Source: Alnus glutinosa
Lineage: Eukaryota > Streptophyta > Magnoliopsida > Fagales > Betulaceae
NCBI RefSeq assembly: GCF_958979055.1
Contig: NC_084898.1
Coordinates: 816,001 to 880,000 of the forward strand
Direction of reading: 5' to 3'
Length of the DNA stretch: 64,000 nt
Part shown: positions 25,592-39,100 of the stretch, one piece after another
How the letters are laid out: each line of letters begins with the position of its first letter
How positions within the stretch are numbered: the stretch's first letter is position 1
The notes under the pieces: model-generated
Database searches by the model: none
Seen by the model: the letters and a program-made list of their open reading frames with translations, nothing else
Told to the model about the DNA's origin: nothing
Made by a program: the position numbers and the translations under genes

Positions 25592-26235
25592 GGGATAATT
25601 GTACCATTGGTCCCTCTGGTATGCCATAATTATTTTTCACTCCCTATGGTTTAAAAAGTTCATGGAAGGTCATTGTGATTAGCAATAATTACAAATCGAT
25701 CCCTGGAGTCAAATTCTATTAAATTTTTTAACAAATTCTGTCAAATGCCATGTCAGCACCACGTGTCGCCAATATGATGGTGACACGTGTCCATCTTAAT
25801 AAAAAAATATAAATTTAATAAAAAATAAATAAATAAACTTATTTTTTTTAAAAAAAAAACAAAAAAACCAAAAAAAGAAAAAAGAGAAGGCAAGGGGTGG
25901 CCGGGGGGTGGCCCGATGGCCACCCCTTGTTTTTTTTTTTATTTTTTGTTTTGAATTTTAATTTTAATTTTATTTTTATTTTTTAAAAAATAAGTATAAA
26001 CAGATTATTTTTTAATTTTTTTTTTTATTAAGATGGACACGTGTTGCATTTTTATTTGTTTGACGTGGCGCTGGCGTGACATTTAACAGAATCTATCAAA
26101 ATATTTAACAGAATTTGACGTCATTGATCGATTTGTAATTATTGCTTACTACAAGGGCTTCCCATAAATTTTTTAAACCATAGGGAGTGAAAAATAATTA
26201 TGGCATACCACAAGGACCAATGGTGCAATTATCCC
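25592..26235. mobile_element. Mutator-like MITE with GC-rich core, 644 bp
   Basis: Termini GGGATAATTGTACCATTGG and the reverse complement of CCAATGGTGCAATTATCCC are long inverted repeats of more than 150 bp. A 9-bp target duplication TTAAATAAA (25583-25591; 26236-26244) flanks them exactly. A 9-bp duplication with long TIRs is the Mutator-like pattern. The arms contain CACGTGTC-type words next to the core. The core (25889-25931) is GC-rich, GGGGTGGCC...GGCCACCCC, and can form a short hairpin. No coding capacity. Confidence 0.82.
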
Positions 26236-26824
26236 TTAAATAAAAAAAAACTATATTTGCAATATGTTTATGCCTCTTGCCTTTGTGCCAACTAGATGGT
26301 ATGTATAATAGAAAAACAAAGAAAAAAAAGATGGTACGTGAATTGCAACTATTTAATGAGCGGAATAAGAGGTCAATATTTTATTTTATAAATCTAATTG
26401 TGTATATAATGTCATGTAAATTAAAGATATTGTCACGTCGTTAAAATTTTTAAATGTTGTAATATTATGTATATTATTAAAAATAATAAAATAAAATATT
26501 AACTATAAAATAGTTGTTTTTATTCTAATTGAAATGCAGAGAACCTTTTTTTAAGAAGGGACGAGAGTGGTGTGGATGAACCGTCACCAGATGTATTAAA
26601 ATTTTAATTAAAAAATGATTAAGATTTTATGAAATTTGTTTTGATTAAAAGTAATGATTAATATTTTAGGAGTTTTTTGCAAGGAAAAAGTTTTTTTTAA
26701 AAAAAAATCGTACATGAGGACGGTCTTACGGTAATATTCCTCGATGATAGTCCGTCGCAGTACTTGGATGCTACCAAGAGCGCGCGGCAAAAGGGGGTCC
26801 CAGCCGTCTCTCGTGACAACGCAC

Positions 26825-26904
26825 CCACGTGTCAACATCAGGATGACCCAGCAACTCTTCGACACGTCAGCACACATACCTCTCTCTCTCTCTCTCTCTC
26901 TCTC
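26825..26904 (+). promoter_or_regulatory. Kinase-gene upstream region: CACGTGTC, ACACGTCAG, (TC)n
   Basis: CCACGTGTC at 26825-26833 has the G-box/ABRE core, and GACACGTCAG lies near 26861-26870. A (TC)12 run occupies 26881-26904 and is followed by a CT-rich leader before the ATG at 27109. CT repeats just upstream of starts are common in plant promoters. Abscisic-acid control is possible from the ABRE core but is only inference. Confidence 0.4.
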
Positions 26905-27108
26905 TTGTGTCTCTTACTCTTTCCCATCCCCAGCCAGTAGTCCAATCTCTCTCTGTATCGCTTCCCACGGCGGTCAACGGCTCGATGCTTCACCAAACCG
27001 CTACACAGTGAACGCTGTCACTCACAGCGCGAGCGGCTGGTTTTCTGAGAGCTGAGAAGAGCGGTTTTCCGATCTAGTTAGGCGGTTTTTCGGGCGGTAT
27101 TGTTCGGT

Positions 27109-30100
27109 ATGGGGCCGACGGGAGGGAACCAGAGGACTTACTCGGCGAATCACAACGACTACAAGCTTCTAGAAGAGGTAGGGCATGGAGCGAGCGCTAC
27201 TGTCTACAGAGCAATCTATCTTCCTTTCAACGACGTCGTGGCCGTCAAGTGCTTGGATCTCGATCGCTGCAATAGCAATCTGGTTAGCTTCTTAGTCCGG
27301 TTTGGAGTTTTTGTTTAACTGTTTGGTTTGTATTTAAGTGAATTTTTGGATTCGAGATGAGATCTTGTTTGGTTACTGCGATTTGGTTTGGTTTGTGAAG
27401 TTGAATTATGGAGGTGATGTGGATTTACTTTCTGAGATGGAAATAGTGAGCGATTGAGTTTTGAGGAACTATTCTTTTTCTTCATGGAAATGGTTCATTT
27501 GAATTTAGAGTCCCTTTTTTGCTCGGAATTCTTGGATAGGCTATTTGTTTTAGCGTGTTCAGTTTGGAGGAAAAGTCACCTGGGTTGTTAATATCTTTGA
27601 ACCTGTTTTCTTGGTTTTGGAAGAAAGTAGCGCTATTTATACATGTTATTGAGTAAGAAAGTGTACCTAAATATCACGACTGTATCATCATCCCCTCCTA
27701 TCAGGGATGAATCCCCTCATATCAGGGATGATGATACTGCAACTTCAAAATACAAATGTACAGAAAGATTTACTGGTATGAGGCAGTGAATTTGTCTTGT
27801 TGCTTGACAGTTTACATCATGCACAGAGATTGAGCCAGCAAAAGCGACCTTTATCGTTTAATTTTTCCACTGATGCGTGCACTTGAGAGGTTTAGAGATT
27901 TGTACTATTCTATGTTACTAGGATGCATGCGGCATGCCTGATGTGAAGTAATGCTATAAAGATGAACCATATTGAACTGGTGCTAAGTGAACTTTTTTTG
28001 GATGTCGAGGTTGGATACTTTTTTTTTGGTAAGTAATTGCAATTTTATTAAAAAAATAGCGTAAGGCGCCCCTAGTACACACGGAGTATACAAGAAGCAA
28101 CAGCCTCACAACCGACCCGACAAGGAACAGCCCACAAAACAACCCAACCCTAAGCCCCTAAAGCTCACAATCTTCAATCAAAAAAAATTTGGATACTTGT
28201 ACAGAGGAAACTTGGATACGTGAGGAGAACATTATACTGAGTACCTGTCTATGTATGTGTAGGTGGTAGGCTAAGTTTACGGAAATTTGTGACTCTAGGG
28301 TTTGGGTTGTGCTTTAGGCTTGTAGCTTGGGAGTGGTTCGATAAGGCTAAGGTTTTATTGTAGAAACTTGCTGGGTATTTGCCAATGGTCTTTGGACCTA
28401 GTGACACCTGCTCACCCTGTAAAACAAGGGGCAGAGGGTGAGTTCATGGGTTCATTCTCATATGGGTTTGTGAGTTGTTTTACCTGTTGAGAAAAAAAAG
28501 AAAAAAGAAAAAAGAAGAGGGATAAAAGGCCATGGTTTGATCGATGAATGCTGCAGAAAATTGAAAATTGTGCTTGCAGCAAATTCTTGACAGTGCCCGT
28601 TTGTGTATGATGAAATTGGTTTTGATGATTAATTTGATGGCTAAAGGCTAGGAAAAACATAGGGTTTTAGGGTTTCAAAAGTTTAGTGGGGCTTCATCCC
28701 TTCTAGAGTTATTTTTCCACTAATGCATAAGGCGGCATGGCACCTGCTGAATCATAAAGAGATTTGTAGCTAGGCAGCTCATGCACAAAGATTGGTGGTC
28801 ATTGTAGCTAGGCAGCACCTAAACATTTTATTAGGCTGGGTAGTCAAGGAAGAAAAGACAAGCTGTTAACATGAAAAGAGCCCCTTCTGTAGATTTCGAG
28901 AAGACACTTTTTGGGGCCAACCCGCTAGCGAAGCCGGAGTATTACTCGATCCATGTGGAGGGGGCGCTTTACACGGATTCGAGGTTTTCCTGACAGGGGT
29001 GAGTATACGAAGTGACCCTACCTTGGAGGGGTTCCTTGTCATTAAAATAAAAAAGGGAAGAAACTTGTGTTTTTTCAGTGGCTGTGTAAACAGTTGAGAA
29101 GCTACAATGAGATTTTCTTTGGGGGGGTATGGGAGTAGAATTTAAATACCATTTGGTGAGTTGGGCAAGGGTTTGTACCCCAATTTCTAAAGGGGGGCTT
29201 GGCATTAGGAGTTTGGTGTTGTTCAATCGCTCATTGTCAGGAAATTGGTTATGGCGTTTTGGCATGGAAAGAGATGTTTGGTGGAGAGTTGTGGTGGACT
29301 CCAAGTTTGGTAGTTTGTGGGGTGGGTGGTGCTCCCGTGAGTTTGCAGGGACTTTTGGAGTAGGGTTGTGGAAGTACATAAGGAAAGGATGGGAAACTTT
29401 TTCCAGATTTCTTAAATATGAGGTGGGGGATGGGAGGACTAGTTTTTGGCATGACTTGTGGTGCGGAGATACGGTTCTAAAAGAAGTGTTTTCTGATCTC
29501 TATGGTATTGCTCGGGTGAAGGATGCGTCAGTGGCTGACAATATGGAGATTTTGGGCGGGTTCTTTCAGTGGAACGTGAGCTTTGTTAGAGAGGCGCATG
29601 ATTGGGAAGTAGATGTTTTTGCCTCCTCCTTCCAGATTTTGCACTCTACTAGGGTGAACAGTGATCGGGCAGACTGCCTTAGATGGGTATCCTCCAAGAA
29701 AGGTGTGTTCAGGGTTAAGTCTTATTTTGGTTCCCTATCGTGTTCTGGAGGAACTCGGTTCCCTTGGAAGAGTGTGTTGCGGTCTCAAGCACCCCCGAGG
29801 GCAGCTTTCTTCACATGGGCTGCAGCTCTAGGTAGAATCCTTACTTTGGACAATCTCAGGAAGAGGCACATAATCATTGTAGATAGATGCTGCCTATGCA
29901 AGTGAGATAGGGAATCAGTGGACCATATACTTCTGCATTGTGATGTAGCCTCCGCTCTGTGGAATAACATTTTTTCTCGCTTTGGTATTTCTTGGGTCAT
30001 GCTTAGGAGTGTGCTAGACCTCCTTGCTTATTGGTGGAAGTCTGGGAGTTCAAGGAGCAACATGGAAGATGGTGCCTATATGCATTTTTTGGTGTATTTG

Positions 30101-33100
30101 GAGAGAAAGAAACCTTAGGTGTTTTGAGAACCTAGAGAACTCCCTAGAGGAAGTGTTAGAGCTGTTTCTCCACACGCTGTATCTCTGGTCGATGGCTTTT
30201 TTGTACCCTTTATCCATCAGCTTTGCTGATTTTCTTGCTTATTTTTCCTTTTCTAGTTAGGTGTTTCCTGTTGTATACTTCCAGTGTACGTAGGGGCGCC
30301 TTATGCTTTCAATAAAACTAAATTTACTTATCAAAAAAAAAAAAAAAGTACGGAATGTAGACAAGAAAAGAAAGACATGTAGAAGAAAGAGGTGAAAGCT
30401 ATCACAAGAACTCCAAAAAAATTGCAAATATTCCCTTGATTTCACCCTAATAAGCTCCAGCAGTACACACACACCCGCACATATAAATAAATTCTTGAAC
30501 CTGAACTTTTTCCCGTCTTCTTATTGTTCTTTCTATTATTCGTAATTTTACTTGGTTGCCTCTTTACTTAACTTTAAATAGTGTAATCTGTCTGAAATTA
30601 GTTGGTTTTGTTTCAGGTCAATTATATATTGTTCTAAATGGTGGATTACATCTTGATGATTGTGTTGTTTTGCAGGATGACATGCGTAGGGAGGCTCAAA
30701 CAATGAGCTTGATAGATCATCCTAATGTTGTTAGGGCATATTGTTCATTTGTTGTTGAACGGAACCTTTGGGTGATCATGCCATTCATGGCAGAAGGTTC
30801 TTGTTTGCATCTCATGAAGATAGCATATTCAGATGGATTTGAAGAAGCTGCTATTGGTTCTATACTAAAAGAAACTTTGAAGGCTTTGGAGTACCTTCAT
30901 CGACAAGGACATATTCATAGGGATATTAAGGTCAGTTGATTGTGGAACTTCAACATTAATTCACTATATGTTTTATTTGTGTTCTTCTATTTTTAAAGAT
31001 ATGCCGGGAGGGTTTCAAAGTGAGTTTGTTTTGATATTGTGGTTACAGGCTGGAAACATACTACTTGACAGTAATGGGGTGGTAAAGGTCGCTGATTTTG
31101 GTGTTTCAGCCTGCATGTTTGACGCAGGTGATAGACAACGTTCAAGAAATACTTTTGTAGGGACTCCATGCTGGTAAGACATTGTCAATGGATTTCACTT
31201 TTTCTTTTATCCATTTGTTTTTAGATTTCATCTTATCTTTTGCTTTCCAGGATGGCTCCAGAGGTATTGCAGCCAGGAAGTGGATATAATTTCAAGTGAG
31301 TTTTATTCCATGTTGTAACTTTGAAGAAATAGTGGAGGGCTTTGAGTGGTGGGAATTGGGGCTTGAACATTTAGGGTGTCACTGTTTTGGTTACAACCCC
31401 ATAAATTCAACCTGGTCTGAGAACCTCAGCATACAGCTATAGTATTTCTGTGCTTTGATGATTGCCATTATGTAATATGTTTAGCAATAGCTATTTATCT
31501 GTTCAACAGTTCCTAGGGTAATCTGGGCATAGTCTATTCTAGGTCAATTGAAGTTGTGCATGGATTGGGTTGCCAGCATATTTACATGTTATTTCTTCCT
31601 GTGTATCTATGTATGTTTGTGGACCCCATACGAGATGGTTCTTTAGACTTAATCACTCTGGGATGATTGTGGAATTTCCTGAATGTCACCGATGTTACTT
31701 TTTTTTTTAATCTTCCCTGTGGATCTTTTAATCCAGCAGAAGATCACTTTCTTCTGATTGTTGTGGGATGTCTTGCTTGTATTAAAAGCTAGTGATTTAT
31801 TGGGTAAACTATATGTACTTTGATAGAAAAAAAAAATGGCTTAACTGGTTGTCTGTTGGATCAATCTTTTATAGGGCTGATATTTGGTCATTTGGTATAA
31901 CGGCACTGGAGTTGGCTCACGGTCATGCTCCATTCTCAAAATATCCTCCAATGAAGGTATATATGTCCTGACAGTATAACAAGATTGTATTAGCATGAGC
32001 TTGAGAATGTTTTATTGAAACGTCTGAAATATTCCTGACCCTTTTTTCTTCTAATAGGTTCTCCTGATGACCATCCAGAATGCCCCTCCGGGACTTGATT
32101 ATGATCGTGATAAAAAGTTCTCTAAGGTATTGATGTTCTTTCTGGCTAGAGTAGAAAACAACATAAGTATGTGCTTTGCTCTCCAGTAGTTGCAGTCTTT
32201 CAATGTCTTTCTCTTATAGAATAATATTCTAATTGGAGGATTTCCAGTTGTGATCAGTCTTTTAAAGAAATGGTTGCAATGTGCCTGGTGAAAGATCAAG
32301 CAAAGAGGCCAACAGCAGAGAAATTGTTGAAACACTCCTTTTTCAAGCAGGCAAAGCCTCCAGAGCTTTCTGTGAAGAAATTATTCGATGACTTGCCACC
32401 CCTTTGGAGTCGTGTAAAAGCCCTCCAGGTCTGCCATTACTGCAGTGATGCAGCTTTCATGCTTTCACCTGTCCAGGTACACTTATCTGATGACTTGTTA
32501 AAATTTTGCAGCTTAAAGATGCGGCACAATTAGCTCTGAAGAAAATGCCTTCAGCAGAACAAGAGGCACTATCACAGGTGATAATTTTATTTTATTTTAT
32601 TATTATTATTATTATTTTTTATGAATACACAGGTGATAAATGTTAACCATTAATTCAACCTAAATTTGTTTTACCTGTGTTCATGGTGTATCTGTTGAAA
32701 TTTGTTTTATTTTGGACCTGTACTTTATGTCACATATTCTATTGTTTGTATTTCTTAAGTAATCTTTCTTTTTCTTTCTCTCGCTCTTTTTTTTTTGTTT
32801 ATTTATTTATTTATTTTTTATTTTTTTATTTTTTGAGTTGTAGGTTACTTAAAACTATTAATGGAGCTGATAGGTTAGACCAAGTATTAGATGTTCTACA
32901 ATGAGCAAACTTGACTTCTCAGAATACTTTTTGCTTCGTATCTTTCATAGTCTCTCATTTGTGAAAACCTCAATCAAGATCAGTGACAACTGCCCCTTAT
33001 TTGAAGAAATATTGATGCTGCTTATAACCATTGTAAAATCTGAAACTACAATCTGGTTTCTTATTCTGGAGTTGATACTATTCCTTATTCTGAAGTTGAC

Positions 33101-36100
33101 CCAGACATTTACTTACGTCCTAAATTCCAACTTCATGAGAAGCCATTAGATCAAAAGAAAACATCATATTTTTCACTATCTTTTTTTGGGGTAAGTGATA
33201 GAAAACTATTCAAAAAGAAGGCGTAATAACTGTTGAAACAAAGAAAACCATCTGAATTAGAGTGTAGGGTTTTCAAACGAGCGGTTTCATGTGGTTGATG
33301 TGTCTTAGCACCTCTTTTCTTATTGACAATATGATCTTTTATCCTGATTAGGTTTGTTTTCCTACTATTTTTCCCAATAATATATATATATATATAAAAG
33401 CCGAGTTCTAACTTAGAATTGGCATAGAATTATAACACGTGGCGTGAACCCATAATTTTTAAACACTGAACCGTTCTTTTATGTAAAAAAACTGGTGAAT
33501 TTTAATGGTTGAACCGGCTTTGTCATGATTTTAATAAATTTATTATGCTTTAATGAAAAGATAATGGGTGTGAAACCAAAATAAGGATTTTTTCGTATTA
33601 TAGCATTAGCCATTAAGTGTCATTATAGCCGCATTAAGTGGTTAGATTTTTTTTAAAAAGTTATAATTAAAAAATCATATCATATATGTATATAAACGCG
33701 GAGTTCCAATTTAGAATTGGCATAAAATTATGACATGTGGCTTGAACCCATAATTTTTAAACACTGAACCGTTCTTTTAAGTAAAAAAAACCGGTGAATT
33801 TTAAATGTTGAATCGGTTTTGTCATGATTTTAATACATTTATTATGCTTTAATGAAAAAATCATGGGTGTGAAACTTCATGGGACCAAAATAAATTTTTT
33901 GCATTATAGCATTAAGTGTCATTATAGCCAAATTAAGTGGTGAGATTTAAAAAAAAAAAAAAATTATAATTAAAAACATCATATATATATATATAACCCG
34001 AGTTTCAACTTAGAATTGACATAGATTTATGACACGTGGCGTGAACCCATAATTTTTAAACACTGATCCGGTCTTTAAGTAAAAAAATCGATGAATTTTA
34101 AAGGTTGAACCGGTTTTGTCATGATTTTAATAAATTTATTGGCGAGTCCCAATTTAGAATTGGCATATAATTATGACATGTGGCTTAAACCCATAATTTT
34201 TAAACACTGAACCGGTCTTTTATGTATAAAAGAATCGCGCGGGTTATGAGCTAGTCAATAATAATGCTGGCAGTATAGGTAATTTTTATTTATTTATTTT
34301 CTGTCTTAGTGGAGTTTTATCATTCAAATACTAGTGACTAATATGTGCTATGACATATGTGTTTCTTCCCTCAAACTAGAATTAGTTTAAATAAAAATTG
34401 GGTAGATGTTACTTTTCAAAACATAGTATTTAACGATTTAAGAAAAGCGCTGGTCACATCTGCGCTGTCACTCCAAAAGAACTAGTCAAGTTGCGACTGG
34501 AGCTTCCTAGACTCACTTATATAGCCCAGTCTCACCTAGTAAGAAACCAATGTAGGACTTAGTACCTATGAACACCTTTATACTCTGGCTACTCGATGTA
34601 GGCAATTCTTCTTCCCAACGTGGGACTAACTTTCTGGAGTGTCACAATCTTCGTCACTCAAATCCGTCAGGGCCCATGTCATACAGTGCTTTAGTATCAC
34701 ATAGTGTTACTAGGTTGTTCTGATATCATTTATAATGACGTTGGGAAAGCGCTAACCACATTTGTGCTGTCATTTCAAAATGATTAGTGAACACCTTTAT
34801 AATCTACTCACTCATTCTTCTTTCCAATGTGAGACTAACTTTATAGGGTGTCACGTAATAAAATTGCTAATATCTTACATTTAGTGGTCAGAGATATCTA
34901 AACTTTCTAATTTATGCATGTCTACTTCAATCATTTATGTTTGGTGGTAATGCTCGTCTTGCCCCCATCAGAGTGAGTACCAACGAGGAGTCAGTGCCTG
35001 GAACTTTGATATTGAGGATTTAAAAGCACAAGCATCATTGGTAAGCACAATTTTTTAATTATTATAAATTACCAAGATATTTCAGATTGAGATTGTAGAC
35101 ATTGTTTGAGTTATGTTAGTCAGTTAATCTGAAGTAATTTTATTATTATTATTACTATTATTATTACATTTTGCTAGGTTCGAGATGATGATGATATGTC
35201 AGAGATGAGAGAAGAAGATTTTCGCATGAAGTATTTTGTCGGTGAGAAGGTATTAATTTTAAAATCACATCAGACAAGGTAGTCCAAGTGTATTAGATTT
35301 TTCTTCTGCTTCTGGAGAATGTATATCATTCTAATATTTCCTTCGAAAATTTTGATCTTAAACAAGTGAAATTATTTCTTGTCTTTCATTGGCAGGATTC
35401 AACTGATTGCCTATCCCGTTTGGGGAAATTGAACTTAAACAATGAATTGGCGCAGCCCGAGTGCAGAGGACGAACTAGTGGTGAAGAATTACCACAGATT
35501 GACTGCTTGAATAGAAAGGAAAAGATTGTGGATGGTGATTCATTGGAATATGGATGCCAAGAGAAAGTTGTTTGGAAGAAGAATGGTTCAAGCGTTGAGG
35601 CATCATCATCCACATCAGAAAAGGACATGGTACAGGCCAAGACTAAAACCCAAATGGTGCAAAGTCGTCAAACTCAGAGTGGCCCACTCACGCCTGGTGC
35701 TGTGCTTAGTCATTCATTATCAGAGAGAGTGCGAATCTCTGAAAGGTTTGTCATGATTCATCGTCTCCAAGAAACCAAATATTTGCTTCTTTTTCTTTAT
35801 TTGCTGCACGCTTTAGTCATTGGGATGTGTTTTTGGTGGTTTGGATATGTGACTGATGGGTAGTTAATTACTAGGAGTGAGAATGAAATTCAACCATCTA
35901 CTGAGAAAGTGTTCCGTGAGGTACGGCGGGCACCAAGCTTTAGTGGTCCTTTGATGCTACCAAACCGAGCTTCGGCAAACAGTTTATCAGCTCCAATAAA
36001 GCCTACTGGGGGTAATGAAATTAATCAAAATGCATCATAAGATCTTCATAATTATTGTCACTGCCGTTGCTGCTGCTACTACATGTTAACTCAGGCTTAC

Positions 36101-39100
36101 AGATTTTGTGGCATTGATTTTTTTCTCCTATAGGATTCAGAGAATCTTTAGATGACAAGTCAAAGGCTAATCTGGTGCAAATTAAAGGAAGATTTTCAGT
36201 AACATCAGAGAATTTAGATCTTGTAAAGGTAAGGTTTATAATGATTGTATTTTGTTTCTCCCCCTCCCTTCTCCTAATCATTTGACTGTCACTAACTTCA
36301 AAATGTTCCTAGGATATTCCATTAAGTACAGTTCCACGTCGATCTTCTCAGGTAGGTGGACAATTTTTACTTAAAAAATATTGTTGAAGTGTCTTTATTT
36401 AATTTTCTACTTCTCACCTGGTGTTCTGTTTTTGTTGTTTTTAGGGGTCTCCACTAAAAAAGTCTGCTAGTGTTGGTGATTGGATTTTTGACTCCAAACA
36501 AATGGTTTGTATTTTGACTGCTTGCTCTCAAATAGATTTATTACACATTTAGCAATTATTTTTGTTTAGAACCACCATCATCTCATTAGTACATCCACTT
36601 AAATAATCTATGTATATGGTAGAATAATCACTTCTTTTTTTGGTTTTTCTTTCTGAGAGGAAGACAATAGTTGATGTCTGTGTCTGTGTGTGTGCAATGT
36701 TGTGTAATCATTAGCTACTCCGTCCTTCCCAATTTTAATATCTTCTTTTCTATTTTTGGACGTCCTAACATAAATGTTCATTTGCTAAAAGTGAAAATAC
36801 ATCGTCATTTTCCTAAATTACCCTCAACTTTTAAAATAAAAATAAAAATAAAAAAACAAGATTTTTTTTGGGTCATGTCAACTTCTAATATATGGTGAAG
36901 GGCATTTAAGAAAAAAAATTTAGACTATCTACTTTTTATTAATAATTTTGTCATTTAGAGCGAAGACATATTGGGTGTAAAGGAGTTATTACTATTTCTA
37001 GTTTTTCAGACTTGTTGCTTGGTGTAGTATGTCAATGATATATATATTGTACATGTATATAGGGTTTTTTTTTTTTTTTTTTTATGATTAATTTGTTGTA
37101 GATATATATAGTACACGCACACAAGTGGATACAAAGTAATGCACAATCGTTAGGTGTGATTTAATCATTTCAAATGTTTTCCTTTTATATCTAACTTTCA
37201 AGTAAGATTGAGCCACAGATTGTGTTCTCCCTATAATTCATATAATGTAATTCTCTGTGTTTTCAGCCTATTAATCAGTCGCCAAAGGAGTTTAGCAATA
37301 GTAATTTACCTGCATCACTTCTCATGCCTCACCTTCAGAATCTATTTCAGCAGAATGCAATTCAACAGGTAAGAGCAAACTTGAAAATGATAATATGATT
37401 TTATGTGTGATTTTGACCATGAGAAATTTGTTTTCCTTGACAAACTTAAATCTCTGATCAATGAAAGTTTTTATTAAAAGTTTTACCTTTATGCCAGGAT
37501 CTTATAATGAATCTGTTGAATAGTCTGCAATCAGCTGAGGTAGCAGATGGTGAGTATGATACTTTTTTTTTTTGATAAGTAAGTGCAGATTTTATAAATA
37601 ACAGCGTAAGGCGCCCTTAGCACACACGGAGTATACAAGAAACAATAGTCTCAACACCGACCCAAGCAAAACCCACAAGAAACCAATACCCGAAAAACAG
37701 AAAAACCCCCTGACAAACTCCCAAACAAGACCCTAAAGCAACCCAACCCTACAAACCCCTCAAAACCCACAAGAAACTCCGAACAACCCTCCCAAACAAA
37801 ACACCCACTTAACATAGTTATATGTAGTTTTAGTGGGAAAAGATACAAACATTTTTTTTAAAGAGGTATTAAACATGTTTATAATGAATTCCCATTTTAT
37901 TTCAGCTACTCAAAATGGAAAGTTGCCCCCATTGCCTCGCTGTTCAGAGAACAATGGAATTGTAAGTACAGTTATCTATCTTTTTCTTTCTGGCCAATTG
38001 GAAATTGTTATAAACTCATTTTTATTTGTATAAAAGAATCATTGAAATTTTCTGAGAACAGGTTATCCTTGTACATACTCAGATTTTAGCTTTTCTTAGC
38101 TTTGGTAGTTAGTAGACTTGAACTTGATGAATACATGCAAGGATTCCAAAATTAGATTTCACATGTGTTGGTTCCTTTCTTATTTGCCTATTGGTCTTTT
38201 TAGTTTTTGATGGAAGGGAAAAAGAAAATACGCTGGTTTGGGGAATGACTTGACCAAATTTGATGATAAGCTCTCTGTGGTGATAATTAATTAATTTCAT
38301 TTTTTTTTATTAGAGATAATTGATTATTCTTATGAATAGCACTAGTATGAGTTTTCCTCATGAAGAGCTTGCATGACTTCTCTCCAATCAAAATAGCATG
38401 AGGATCCGATGGCACCAAAGTTTTAACAAAATGAGATGAGAGCACGAGTGGATCAAAGTTGGCACTTTCTATCCTTTGTTTGTGTTGACCAATATATTTC
38501 TATCAAATGTAACCAGAGTGTGATCAGATCTGGAGGATGTTTTCACGGATTATTTTGCATGTTGGATTGCTTGAAGTTGATAGATGTGATGAATTGAGCA
38601 TACATGGTATTAGGTGCAGAATTGGGCATATATGATGAAAAGGCAGAGCTCGTGATGGGGCCATGAGAGGACCTTATGGAACCCGTGCTCTATTACCATG
38701 TGTAGATTGTTGAACAAATCTAGATTGTTGTTTCTTTTCTTGTCACCGAAGACAATTGGACCAACATATTGTGATTCATGCTTTTCCGATTATTCTTCCC
38801 CATTCTCTGATCTGTTCTTTTGACAGATTGAAACAGCAGCTTCTGAGAGGGAGCGTTTACTACTTATCAAGACCTCGGAGCTTCAAGCTAGGTTGGTTAT
38901 CTTTAGTACTTCTGATGTCTCTTTAATATATATATTTGTGTGTGTAGTGAAGTTCCTCTAATTCTCTCTCTCTGCAGGATGATCAATTTGACGGATGAGC
39001 TGACTGCTGAAAAGTTGAAATACATGCAAGTGAGTAGCTCAAGGGGGTTAATATTTATTGTTGTTGCTTCTTTTGATTTACCTATTTCCATGACTTCCTA

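Noticed and set aside
29249-29452. Antisense open frames across the intron-1 LINE
   Set aside because: They are mirror frames of the LINE reverse-transcriptase C-terminal region on the other strand.
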